A DNA stretch of 64,000 nucleotides from Anabaena minutissima FACHB-250. Its GTDB lineage: Bacteria > Cyanobacteriota > Cyanobacteriia > Cyanobacteriales > Nostocaceae. The first letter of the stretch is position 1. Each line of letters starts with the position of its first letter. This document shows, one piece after another, positions 47,000 through 55,856 of the stretch. The notes beneath the pieces were generated by a model. The model was not told where the DNA came from, made no database searches, and saw only the letters and a program-made list of their open reading frames with translations. The DNA lies in the NCBI RefSeq assembly GCF_014697125.1, contig NZ_JACJRG010000001.1, forward strand, positions 533,337 through 597,336, read 5' to 3'. The translations under genes and the position numbers were made by a program.

Positions 47000-48292
47000 A
47001 TGAACAACTTGTTACCCCACTCTGGAGAAATCACCAGAACATCGGCTAGTATCGTGTCTTCGGAGGCTAGTAGTTTATCTAGTAATACTCGTAAGTGGCG
47101 CATTGCTTTATATTCCCACGACACAATGGGGCTAGGACACAAACGCCGTAATTTGTTGATTGCTCAAACTTTAGGATTTTTACCCCTACAAACCGATATC
47201 TTAATGATTAGTGGCATTCAAGATGCCAGCAATCTACCAACACCCCCAGGTGTAGATTGTTTGACTCTTCCGGCTTTGCATAAAAACATTGATGGGCAAT
47301 ATCAGGCACGAAAATTGAATCTATCATTGCAGGAAATTATTACACTGCGATCGCAAGTTATCCTTACCACTATCAAAACCTTTAAACCTGATATTTTCAT
47401 TGTGGATAATGTACCGCGAGGAGCAGTCAGAGAGCTAGACCCCACCTTAGATTACTTGCGTAGGGAAGGGAAAACTCATTGCATTCTAGGTTTGCGGGAT
47501 ATCTTAGATGAACCTGCTTCCGTGCGTCGAGATTGGAAACGAGCCGCTAACGAAGAGGCGATTCAAACCTATTATGATCAAGTTTGGGTATATGGCGATC
47601 GCAACATCTACGATCTAGCCAAAGAATATCACTTCCACCCCAAAACCGTTGCTAAATTCCGCTACACAGGCTATCTTGACCAACGTAGCCGACTAAAACA
47701 TCTGGATGTAGACAGCGTTCAGGCATTTAAAGCCCTCAATCTGCCATCTCAACGCTTAGTATTATGCTTAGTGGGAGGTGGACAAGATGGAGCGAGGTTA
47801 GCAGAAACCTTTGCTCATGCTGAACTACCATCCCAGATGAACGGTATCATCTTGACAGGCCCCTTTATGCCGCGAGAAGTTAGGCAAAAACTTCAAAACT
47901 ACGCAGCACAACGCTACAACTTGCGCGTGTTGGAATATTTAGCCGAGCCGACAATGTTACTACATCAAGCCGAACGGGTGATTGCAATGGGTGGTTACAA
48001 TACCACCTGTGAATTATTATCATTTGGCAAGCGATCGCTTATTTTACCTCGTGTCAAACCCCGAAAAGAACAATTAATCCGGGCTGAACGATTAAAAGAA
48101 CGAGGCTTAATTGATTTCCTACACCCGGATCAATTAACATCAGCTGCATTAACCAACTGGTTAAAACTTGACATTGAGCCACCTCCAGTCCGTAAATTCC
48201 TCGATCTCAAAGGACTAACCCGCATTCCCCAATTCGTCAATGAAATCCTCATGTCTACTCATCAAGCATCCCCACAAGCAAAAGCTTCTTGA
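47000..48292 (+). CDS. Glycosyltransferase, MurG/GT28-like
   Basis: 430 residues. A disordered Ser-rich start of about 32 residues precedes WRIALYSHDTMGLGHKRRNL, the N-terminal nucleotide-sugar glycosyltransferase fold with a GxGH loop. The C-terminal half has LCLVGGGQDGA and MGGYNTTCELLSFGK, the GT-B donor-binding pattern seen in MurG-like enzymes. Donor and acceptor unknown. First gene of a five-gene plus-strand cluster; the frame of the next gene overlaps its stop. Confidence 0.82.
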   Translation: MNNLLPHSGEITRTSASIVSSEASSLSSNTRKWRIALYSHDTMGLGHKRRNLLIAQTLGFLPLQTDILMISGIQDASNLPTPPGVDCLTLPALHKNIDGQYQARKLNLSLQEIITLRSQVILTTIKTFKPDIFIVDNVPRGAVRELDPTLDYLRREGKTHCILGLRDILDEPASVRRDWKRAANEEAIQTYYDQVWVYGDRNIYDLAKEYHFHPKTVAKFRYTGYLDQRSRLKHLDVDSVQAFKALNLPSQRLVLCLVGGGQDGARLAETFAHAELPSQMNGIILTGPFMPREVRQKLQNYAAQRYNLRVLEYLAEPTMLLHQAERVIAMGGYNTTCELLSFGKRSLILPRVKPRKEQLIRAERLKERGLIDFLHPDQLTSAALTNWLKLDIEPPPVRKFLDLKGLTRIPQFVNEILMSTHQASPQAKAS

Positions 48293-48330
48293 ATGGTCAT
48301 GAGTCAACAGTCAGTCATCAGTTAACAAAT

Positions 48331-49584
48331 ATGTCCATGCGTGTCGCTTATGTTCTCAAACGTTATCCCCGCTATTCTGAAACCTTTGTCGTCAATGAAA
48401 TTTTGGCTCATGAAGCGGCTGGCTTAGATATAAAAATTTTCGCTTTAAGACCACCATCAGACACACACTTTCAAAATATTATTTCCCAAGTGCGTGCGCC
48501 TGTAACTTACATTCGTAAGCCACTTCAAGGACGGGTGAGCGATTCACTCAATAGTCTTGCACCTACAGCCGCTAGCTATTTTTGGGCAGAATTACAAGAA
48601 GCAAGTCAAGTTATCCCTGATTTTTGGTCAAAATTGGCATTTGCTCAAGGGGAAAAAGCCAGCACTGTCTACCAAGCTGCATGGTTAGCACGAGAAGTAA
48701 AACTCAAAGGTATCACGCATTTACACGCTCATTTCGGCACTGTGGCAACTAGTGTAGCTCGCCTAGCATCCCACTTTACAGGCGTTCCCTATACTTTCAC
48801 CGCTCATGCTAAAGATATCTTTCATGAAAGCGTGGAATTTGCGGATATGGAACGTAAGCTAAAGGATGCAGCTAGCGTAGTGACTGTCAGTGACTATAAT
48901 CTCAAATATCTCGAGAAAATATACAATTTAGCTGCAAACCAAGTTCAACGCATCTATAACGGGTTAGATTTGCGACAGTTACAATATTCTTCTCCGGCTG
49001 AACGTCCACCATTAATTATGTCAGTTGGTCGGTTAATCGAGAAGAAAGGGCTATCTGTTTTAATAGATGCTTGCGCGATTCTCAAGCAGAAAAATTATGA
49101 GTTTCAGTGTCAAATCGTCGGTACTGGTGCTTTAGAATCAACTTTGCATCAGCAGATTCAGGATTTAGGATTGCAATCTTGTGTGCAAATTATCGGTGCG
49201 CGTCCCCAAAATGAGGTGTTTCAATTAGTACAACAAGCGGCTGTGTTTGCTGCGCCTTATGTGATTGGTAAAGATGGTAATCGGGATGGTTTACCTACGG
49301 TTTTACTAGAAGCTATGGCTCTGGGGACTCCCTGTGTTAGTACGGTTGTAACGGGTATCCCTGAATTGGTGCGTGATGGGGAGACTGGGTTGATTGTCCC
49401 GCAATATGATGCGGGGGAATTAGCTAATGCTCTTGGGCAACTTCTCAAAGATCCGGCTTTGCGAGTGAGGTTGTCTACTCAGGCTAGGGAGTTGATTGAG
49501 TCTGAGTTTGATATTTGTCGTAATACGGAAGTTTTGAGGGAGTTATTTCTCACGCAGAGACGCGGAGGCGCAGAGGAGGTATGA
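48331..49584 (+). CDS. GT4 family glycosyltransferase
   Basis: 417 residues from ATG 48331; an ATG at 48337 is also possible, and the frame extends to a TTG at 48289. It opens with RVAYVLKRYPRYSETFVVNE, as in exopolysaccharide GT4 enzymes (WcaL/AmsK-like). Donor site: SVGRLIEKKGLSVLIDA and the EX7E region FAAPYV...DGLPTVLLEAMALGTP. It probably transfers a sugar to a lipid-linked or growing glycan. Its stop overlaps the next start (ATGA). Confidence 0.87.
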   Translation: MSMRVAYVLKRYPRYSETFVVNEILAHEAAGLDIKIFALRPPSDTHFQNIISQVRAPVTYIRKPLQGRVSDSLNSLAPTAASYFWAELQEASQVIPDFWSKLAFAQGEKASTVYQAAWLAREVKLKGITHLHAHFGTVATSVARLASHFTGVPYTFTAHAKDIFHESVEFADMERKLKDAASVVTVSDYNLKYLEKIYNLAANQVQRIYNGLDLRQLQYSSPAERPPLIMSVGRLIEKKGLSVLIDACAILKQKNYEFQCQIVGTGALESTLHQQIQDLGLQSCVQIIGARPQNEVFQLVQQAAVFAAPYVIGKDGNRDGLPTVLLEAMALGTPCVSTVVTGIPELVRDGETGLIVPQYDAGELANALGQLLKDPALRVRLSTQARELIESEFDICRNTEVLRELFLTQRRGGAEEV

Positions 49585-50747
49585 AGGTGAGAGTTGCTTA
49601 TGTTTGTGCTGATGCGGGGATTCCTGTTTTTGGGCAGAAGGGTTGCTCTATTCATGTGCAGGAGGTGATCCGGGCTTTAAAAGGGCAAGGTGGAGAAGTT
49701 ACATTGTTTGCTACTCGGATTGGGGGAGAGTTACCGGCGGATTTGGCTGATGTGGTAGTGTATCAACTTCCACCTGTTCCTAAGTTAGAACGGGGGGTAC
49801 GTGAGCAGGTTGCTTTGGGGATGAATCCTGATTTACGTTTAAGTTTAGAGAAGTTTGGCTCTTTTGACTTGATTTATGAGCGTTATTCTCTCTGGAGTTA
49901 TGGCGCGATGGAATATGCCCAAGATAAGGGAATACCTGGTTTGTTGGAGGTTAATTCGCCTCTGATTATCGAACAAGCACAGCATCGGGGTTTAATTGAT
50001 CGTGAAGGTGCGGAAGCTGTGGCGCGTCGGGTTTTTTCAGCCGCTACAGCATTGATTGCGGTTTCTGATGCAGTGAAAACTTATTTGCTGAATTATGTGG
50101 ATGGTAGCAAGGTTCATGTCATCCCTAATGGTGTCAATCCTCACCGCTTTTCTAATCTGCGTTCGGCAAGTCAACGAGAAAGTTTTACAGTGGGTTTTGT
50201 CGGAAGTTTGAAACCTTGGCATGGATTGCCCATCCTGACAGAAGCTTTTAGTCTACTGCATCAACGTGTTCCCCATGCCAAACTTTTAATTGTTGGTGAT
50301 GGCCCGGAACGAGAAAATCTGGAAGCTGAATTAGCTGCACGGGGATTAGATGTTCATACTCAATTCACTGGTGCGGTGAATCCTGATGAAATTCCTCAGT
50401 TATTAGCGGCGATGGATGTGGCTGTCGCACCCTACGCCGCACAATCTGATTTTTACTTCTCGCCGTTGAAAGTGTATGAATATATGGCGGCTGGTTTACC
50501 TGTAGTTGTTAGTCAGATTGGGCAATTGACAGACTTAATTGATCCGGGGGTGAATGGTATGCTTTGCCCTCCTGGTGATGCGATCGCTTTAGCAGAGGCT
50601 TTAGAACAATTATGGCGATCGCCTAATCTGCGTCACAGTTTAGGACAGGCGGCGCGTGAAACGGTGATAGCTCATCATACTTGGGATGCGATTGCTCAAC
50701 AAATTCTGCATATAGCATCTCCATTACCGATGGAGGTGAAACGATAA
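49581..50747 (+). CDS. GT4 family glycosyltransferase
   Basis: 388 residues, GT-B fold. An N-terminal domain has GQKGCSIHVQEVIRAL. Donor site: VGFVGSLKPWHGLPILTEAF, LLIVGDGPERENLEAEL, and the EX7E-type segment YFSPLKVYEYMAAGLPVVVS. It starts within the previous stop and ends one base before the ABC exporter gene, so the three are certainly co-translated. Donor sugar unknown. Confidence 0.87.
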   Translation: MKVRVAYVCADAGIPVFGQKGCSIHVQEVIRALKGQGGEVTLFATRIGGELPADLADVVVYQLPPVPKLERGVREQVALGMNPDLRLSLEKFGSFDLIYERYSLWSYGAMEYAQDKGIPGLLEVNSPLIIEQAQHRGLIDREGAEAVARRVFSAATALIAVSDAVKTYLLNYVDGSKVHVIPNGVNPHRFSNLRSASQRESFTVGFVGSLKPWHGLPILTEAFSLLHQRVPHAKLLIVGDGPERENLEAELAARGLDVHTQFTGAVNPDEIPQLLAAMDVAVAPYAAQSDFYFSPLKVYEYMAAGLPVVVSQIGQLTDLIDPGVNGMLCPPGDAIALAEALEQLWRSPNLRHSLGQAARETVIAHHTWDAIAQQILHIASPLPMEVKR

Positions 50748-52550
50748 ATGCCAAAACCCAAAAAACCAGGTGTTCCCGGTTTGTGGGGGGTGCTGGCTTA
50801 TTTCTGGCCTGATATTCGTCCCCAGTATGGACTACTTTTGGTTTCGGCGATCGCTTTAGTTGCAGATGTCGGACTCCGTGTATTAGAACCTTGGCCGCTC
50901 AAGTTTGTCTTTGATTACGTTCTCCTGCGTGGCGAAAGGCTCAATAGTATTCCCGTGATTGCTGGTTTAGAACCAATCACATTACTGACACTCTCAGCCG
51001 TTGCAGTCTTACTCATCACAGGTTTACGCGCCCTGGCTGCCTATTGGAGTACCGTGGGATTAGCCATAGTCGGTAGCCGAGTCATGGCGAAAGTGCGAAA
51101 TCATTTATATTGTCATCTGCAAAATTTATCTTTGGCTTATCACACCAAAGCCCGTAGCGGTGATTTAATTATCCGTGTCAGTAGCGATGCTAGCCGTCTC
51201 CAAGAGATTATGATTACGGCAGCATTACCCCTAATAGTCAGCATTCTCTCTCTATTTGGCATGATTGGGGTGATGTTTTGGATGAATCGCAGCCTCACCC
51301 TGCTTTCACTCATCACACTACCGTTCTTTTGGCTAGTTACTAACCGACTCAGCCAGCGCATCAAAGAGTCCTCATTAAAGCAACGTCAACAAGAGGGTGC
51401 TGTAGCAGCGACGGCGGCTGAGTCTATTGCAGCGATTAAATTAGTGAAAGCCCTCTCCTTACAGGATGCTTTTGCACGGGTATTTGCTCAACAAAATCAG
51501 AGTAGTTTGAAAGAAAGCGTCAAAACTCAACGACTGGCGGCTCACTTGGAACGTACTGTAGATGGGGTGATTGCAATGGGAACAGCAATTATTTTATGGT
51601 ATGGCTCTTGGTTGGCTCTGCGAGATGCTTTAACCCCTGGGGATGTGTTGGTATTCCTTACCTACCTAAAGAACGCCTTTAAGCCAGTGCAGAACTTCGC
51701 TAAGTACACGGGAAGACTTGCTAAAGCTGCGGCTTCTGGTGAGCGGATTTTAGATGTGTTAAATCATAAACCAGATATCAGTGATTCACCGGATGCTTTT
51801 CCCGCACCAATTTTCCGGGGTGCGGTGCGTTTTGATCACGTCCACTTTGCCTATGACTCAGGACGAGTTCTACTAGAAGACATCAATTTAGACATTCAAT
51901 CGGGACAGCAAGTAGCGATCGTAGGGACTTCTGGTGGTGGTAAATCGACATTAGTTAGTTTATTATTACGGCTTTATGAGCCTACATCCGGGCGGGTGAT
52001 GATTGATGGGCGGGATATTCGAGAATATACATTGGCATCATTCCGTTCCCAAATTAGTGTAGTTTTGCAAGATAGTCTTTTATTTGCTGCAAGTATTAGA
52101 GAAAACATTGCCTACGGCATTGCTGGGGTGTCTGATGCGGAAATTGAAGAGGCGGCGCGTTTAGCTCATGCTCATGATTTTATCCAAGCTTTACCGCAAG
52201 GATATGACACCCTGGTGGGGGAAAGAGGCGCAACTCTTTCGGGGGGACAAAGACAACGAATTGCGATCGCTCGTGCTGCTATTCGTCAAGCTCCTATCCT
52301 GATTTTAGATGAACCTACTACGGGGTTAGATAAGGAGAGTGAGAAGGCTGTGATTGATGCGCTGCAAAGGTTATCAGCACATCGCACGACTTTTTTGATT
52401 ACTCATGATCTAGATTTTGCTACTCGTGCAGATATGATTATTTATCTGGAAAATGGGCGGATAGTGGAACAAGGTTCTCATCTGGAATTGATGCACAAAC
52501 ATGGGCGTTATGCGGCTTTGTATGAGGTGCAGGCTTCTTTGAGGGTTTAG
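50748..52550 (+). CDS. MsbA/HepA-type ABC exporter (fused permease-ATPase)
   Basis: A 600-residue half transporter. Six membrane helices (about 15-325) precede the ATPase domain: Walker A GTSGGGKSTLVSLLLRLYEP, signature LSGGQRQRIAIARA, Walker B ILILDEPTTGLD, H-loop LITHDLDF. Such homodimers flip lipid-linked glycans or glycolipids; HepA of Anabaena, needed for the heterocyst polysaccharide layer, has this architecture. Directly downstream of two glycosyltransferases, it most likely exports their product. Confidence 0.88.
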   Translation: MPKPKKPGVPGLWGVLAYFWPDIRPQYGLLLVSAIALVADVGLRVLEPWPLKFVFDYVLLRGERLNSIPVIAGLEPITLLTLSAVAVLLITGLRALAAYWSTVGLAIVGSRVMAKVRNHLYCHLQNLSLAYHTKARSGDLIIRVSSDASRLQEIMITAALPLIVSILSLFGMIGVMFWMNRSLTLLSLITLPFFWLVTNRLSQRIKESSLKQRQQEGAVAATAAESIAAIKLVKALSLQDAFARVFAQQNQSSLKESVKTQRLAAHLERTVDGVIAMGTAIILWYGSWLALRDALTPGDVLVFLTYLKNAFKPVQNFAKYTGRLAKAAASGERILDVLNHKPDISDSPDAFPAPIFRGAVRFDHVHFAYDSGRVLLEDINLDIQSGQQVAIVGTSGGGKSTLVSLLLRLYEPTSGRVMIDGRDIREYTLASFRSQISVVLQDSLLFAASIRENIAYGIAGVSDAEIEEAARLAHAHDFIQALPQGYDTLVGERGATLSGGQRQRIAIARAAIRQAPILILDEPTTGLDKESEKAVIDALQRLSAHRTTFLITHDLDFATRADMIIYLENGRIVEQGSHLELMHKHGRYAALYEVQASLRV

Positions 52551-52585
52551 AGAGAGAGTTTTTTAATGCGGAGGGGCGCAGAGGT

Positions 52586-53587
52586 ATGCGCGGAGGTACG
52601 CTGAGTATGTGTTTTAGTGATGAGAAGATGCCTTTTTTGGCAGATGCGGTTGATCGGGTGCGGGTGGAGGAGTGTTTTGAGGGGTGTTTGGCCATAGCTA
52701 AAAATTGTCGTGTGCAGAATATCCGGGTGATTCGTCATAAGTTGGGGCGGCGTTGTTTGATTGAATATGAGTTGATTGATGATGCGGGGGAAGTCATTAC
52801 GTTAATTGGGAAGGTGAGGTCTAAGGGTACTGATTTTTATAGTTATGAGTTACAGAAATCTCTCTGGGAATCGGGATTTGCTGATGATAGTTCTGATGGA
52901 ATTTCTGTACCTGAAGCTGTGGGTGTGATTCCTGAATGGCAAATGTGGTTACAGCGTAAGGTTGAGGGGGTGACTGCTACTCAAATGCTCTCACAAACTA
53001 ACAGTATTTTACCTGCAAAACTCATTGCTGAAGCTGCTTATAAATTGCACCAAGCTAATATTCTTCCTCGTCGTTCTCATAGGATGTCAGATGAATTAAG
53101 AATTTTGCATGAACGGATTCCATTAGTAATGGAACAATATTCACAATGGCAAGCACGTTTAGAACGCATATTAGCAGCTAGTGATGATTTAGGAGAAAAC
53201 ACGCCAGAACCAAAACCCTGTGGTATTCATCGTGATTTTTATCCTGATCAAGTCATTATTAATAATTCTCGTTTGTATCTACTTGACCTAGATTTATATT
53301 GTGCAGGTAATCCGGCAGTTGATATCGGTAATTTCATCGCTCATCTTCAAGAATACAGTCTGCGTACTTTTGGTAATTCCCAATTATTACAGGAGTATGA
53401 AAATGCTCTAACTGCCAGATTTATTCAGCTTACAGGCAATGAATTTTTACCTGCAATTAAAGCCTATACTACCCTAACATTAGTCCGACATATTTACATA
53501 AGCACCCAATTTCTTGAACGTCATCCTTTTACCGAAGCATTATTAAATCTCTGCGAACAGCGACTTAATATAATTCGTAATTCGTAA
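52586..53587 (+). CDS. Aminoglycoside-phosphotransferase (APH) fold kinase
   Basis: 333 residues. The Brenner motif HRDFYPDQVII and the metal motif DLDLYCAGNPAVDIGNF mark the APH/choline-kinase fold. In this context a sugar or lipid-linked intermediate is a likelier substrate than an antibiotic. An alternative ATG at 52607 has GGAGG upstream and is equally plausible. The N-terminal 20 codons overlap a GC-rich dispersed repeat (GCGCAGAGG... GCGGAGG). Last gene of the cluster, 35 bases after the exporter. Confidence 0.82.
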   Translation: MRGGTLSMCFSDEKMPFLADAVDRVRVEECFEGCLAIAKNCRVQNIRVIRHKLGRRCLIEYELIDDAGEVITLIGKVRSKGTDFYSYELQKSLWESGFADDSSDGISVPEAVGVIPEWQMWLQRKVEGVTATQMLSQTNSILPAKLIAEAAYKLHQANILPRRSHRMSDELRILHERIPLVMEQYSQWQARLERILAASDDLGENTPEPKPCGIHRDFYPDQVIINNSRLYLLDLDLYCAGNPAVDIGNFIAHLQEYSLRTFGNSQLLQEYENALTARFIQLTGNEFLPAIKAYTTLTLVRHIYISTQFLERHPFTEALLNLCEQRLNIIRNS

Positions 53588-53751
53588 TTATATAGCGTTT
53601 CCTAATCTGCTGAGGTACTGAGTACACCACTAATAAAATAGGGTAAACTCCGCGCCCCTCTGCGTTAAAAAATATTAGTTATGTACCTCACTTAACTAGG
53701 AATCGCTACAAATTTAGTGATGCAGATTTTGATTTTCAGGAGATATAATTA

Positions 53752-55278
53752 ATGGGTTCATTTTTTTGTCAGCAAATACACCTGAGTTGTTTAATCATTG
53801 CAATTATTTTTAGTAGTATAGCTAAAGTTAGTGCAACAAATATTCCAGTAGGAGAAAATAGTAAATTAAATAAAATTATATCAGTTTCTCAATTAACGGA
53901 TATTACCCGTGATAGTTGGTCATTTCAGGCACTACAAGCATTAATTGAGCAATATGATTGTGTTAGTCAGGAGAATACTGACAATCAAACCATGACTAGA
54001 TATGAATTTGCCACTAAATTAAATGCTTGTATTCTCAAAATAAATAATAGTAACTTTGATAAATTTAATCGAGAAACGTTAACTACAATCCAAAAACTAC
54101 AAACAGAATTTTCTGCGGAATTAGCAATTTTTGGCAACCGCATAAATTTATTAGAAAACAAGATATCTGCATTAGAAACACAACATTTTTCGCCCCAAGT
54201 TGAGCTAGAGGGAGAGATTATCTTTGCTGTGAGTGGAGTCGCTGGTGGGAAAAAAGCCAACAGTAGAACCAAGCCAATCAATGAGAATTTAGCATTTAGC
54301 GATCGCCTCCGTCTCAGCTTAGAAGCAAGTTTTACTGGTAAAGACAAATTACAAATCCGCTTGCAAGGACGCAACACACCAGAATTAGCAGATGTTACTG
54401 GAACTAAAATGGCTAATTTGGGATTTGACGGTGACGATGATAATGAGGTGGAAGTAGATGAGCTAGATTATAGATTCCGTCTGGGTAAACAAACCCGCGT
54501 CACTTTGTATGCTTTAGGAGGAGGATTAGGGGATTTTGTTCCTAGTGTCAATCCTCTTTTTAGCGGTAGTGGAGACGGTTCAATTTCTACATTTGGACGA
54601 GAAAATCCGATTCGGCGACAAGGTGGCGGCGCAGGTATCGGTATTTCTCATAATTTCAATGAATCGCTCAATTTTTCATTAGGATACGTCACTAAGGATG
54701 CAGCTGATCCAGAGAAGGGAATTTTTGCTAGTCCTTACGGCGCGATCGCTCAACTCACCCTTAAACCATCCCAAACCACAGCACTCAGCGTTACCTATAT
54801 CCACTCTTACAATAATGTAAATACCGGAACTGGCAGCAAATTAACCAATAATCCCTTTAATAACCAAGCAGATGCGATTACAGCTAATTCCTTTGGTGCA
54901 GAGGCTGCTTGGCAAATTAACCCAACTATCACCCTGGGAAGTCGAGTTGGTTTTATTCATGCAAGAGCAGAAGACTTACCAGCAAACCCAAATGCTGTTA
55001 TCTCCACATGGGCGTTACTACTAACGCTCAGAGATATTGGTAAAGAAGGTAGTTTTGCCGGATTTGTGGTAGGTCAACCGCCTAAAGTGAATCATAATAG
55101 TTTCGGTGATGCCTTTGAAGAGAAGGATACATCTTTACATCTAGAAGCCTTTTATCACCTGCAAATCACAGATAATCTGGCAATAACTCCGGGGTTATTT
55201 CTCATCACAAATCCAGAACATAATAATAATAACGACAAAATTTATATTGGTACAGTTCGGACAACTTTTACCTTCTAA
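53752..55278 (+). CDS. SLH-domain outer-membrane porin (OprB/iron-uptake porin type)
   Basis: 508 residues. A signal peptide (about 1-29) is followed by one SLH domain (about 45-100, SQLTDITRDSWSFQALQAL, with MTRYEFATKLNAC) that binds pyruvylated wall polymers. A short coiled coil (about 100-140) precedes a beta-barrel OprB-like domain ending in aromatic TFTF, the outer-membrane insertion signal. Cyanobacterial relatives are the main porins and some are iron-uptake channels. AGGAGA nine bases before the ATG is a good ribosome-binding site. No Fur box was identified. Confidence 0.88.
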   Translation: MGSFFCQQIHLSCLIIAIIFSSIAKVSATNIPVGENSKLNKIISVSQLTDITRDSWSFQALQALIEQYDCVSQENTDNQTMTRYEFATKLNACILKINNSNFDKFNRETLTTIQKLQTEFSAELAIFGNRINLLENKISALETQHFSPQVELEGEIIFAVSGVAGGKKANSRTKPINENLAFSDRLRLSLEASFTGKDKLQIRLQGRNTPELADVTGTKMANLGFDGDDDNEVEVDELDYRFRLGKQTRVTLYALGGGLGDFVPSVNPLFSGSGDGSISTFGRENPIRRQGGGAGIGISHNFNESLNFSLGYVTKDAADPEKGIFASPYGAIAQLTLKPSQTTALSVTYIHSYNNVNTGTGSKLTNNPFNNQADAITANSFGAEAAWQINPTITLGSRVGFIHARAEDLPANPNAVISTWALLLTLRDIGKEGSFAGFVVGQPPKVNHNSFGDAFEEKDTSLHLEAFYHLQITDNLAITPGLFLITNPEHNNNNDKIYIGTVRTTFTF

Positions 55279-55317
55279 GTATCAGTAAGTGGAAGAAGTC
55301 CGAGGAGTCGAGATAGA

Positions 55318-55380
55318 TCACTCATTACTCCTAACTCACCACTCCTCACTCCTAACTCAGCACTCAGCACTCAGCACTCC
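55318..55380. repeat. Heptanucleotide repeat (ACTCAGC/ACTCCTC variants)
   Basis: Degenerate 7-mer units (ACTCCTA, ACTCACC, ACTCCTC, ACTCAGC x3) fill the spacer between convergent genes. Confidence 0.75.
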
Positions 55381-55382
55381 TA

Positions 55383-55856
55383 CTAATCCTCATATAAATC
55401 AACTTGAAGATTACCATTACTATCAAGATATAATTCTTCTTCGAGTTCTCCGTCAGTAATATCTACTTCATAAAATATGCCTTTAGGCGTAATTTCAATT
55501 TCATATTTTGTGACAATAAATCCAGGGCGTTTTTCCTTGATGCGTTCTAATACAATAGGAGGAAATTCTTTCTCCGTCACATAGTATTCCGTTTCCAGCC
55601 ATTCTCCGGTGTCTGAGAACTCTGCTTCGTATTGGATATTATTTTGAGTAAAAACTGCCTCATAACCGTAATCATGTCTTTGCCAAGTATGAGGAATATC
55701 AGGATATTTAGCTTGAAAAGCTGCTTTTACGGATGGAGGAACTACTATGGCTTTTTGCTGATTTGGGGAATAGTAACAAGCTAATAAAAATGTTAATAGA
55801 GATAAACTAATAACACTGCAAATAATTGATTTAATTGCTGTAATTTCCACTGACAT
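55383..55856 (-). CDS. PepSY-like putative lipoprotein
   Basis: 157 residues. The N-terminal LSLLTFLLACYYSPN has a lipobox (LLAC), so it is probably a lipoprotein. Two PepSY-like repeats follow: VPPSVKAAFQAKYPDI... and FPPIVLERIKEKRPGF..., each a helix followed by beta strands. Periplasmic PepSY-like proteins often accompany sensor kinases and inhibit or sense. Its ATG overlaps the kinase stop (TAATG), so translation is coupled. A sensory accessory role is inferred. Confidence 0.75.
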   Translation of the reverse strand: MSVEITAIKSIICSVISLSLLTFLLACYYSPNQQKAIVVPPSVKAAFQAKYPDIPHTWQRHDYGYEAVFTQNNIQYEAEFSDTGEWLETEYYVTEKEFPPIVLERIKEKRPGFIVTKYEIEITPKGIFYEVDITDGELEEELYLDSNGNLQVDLYED

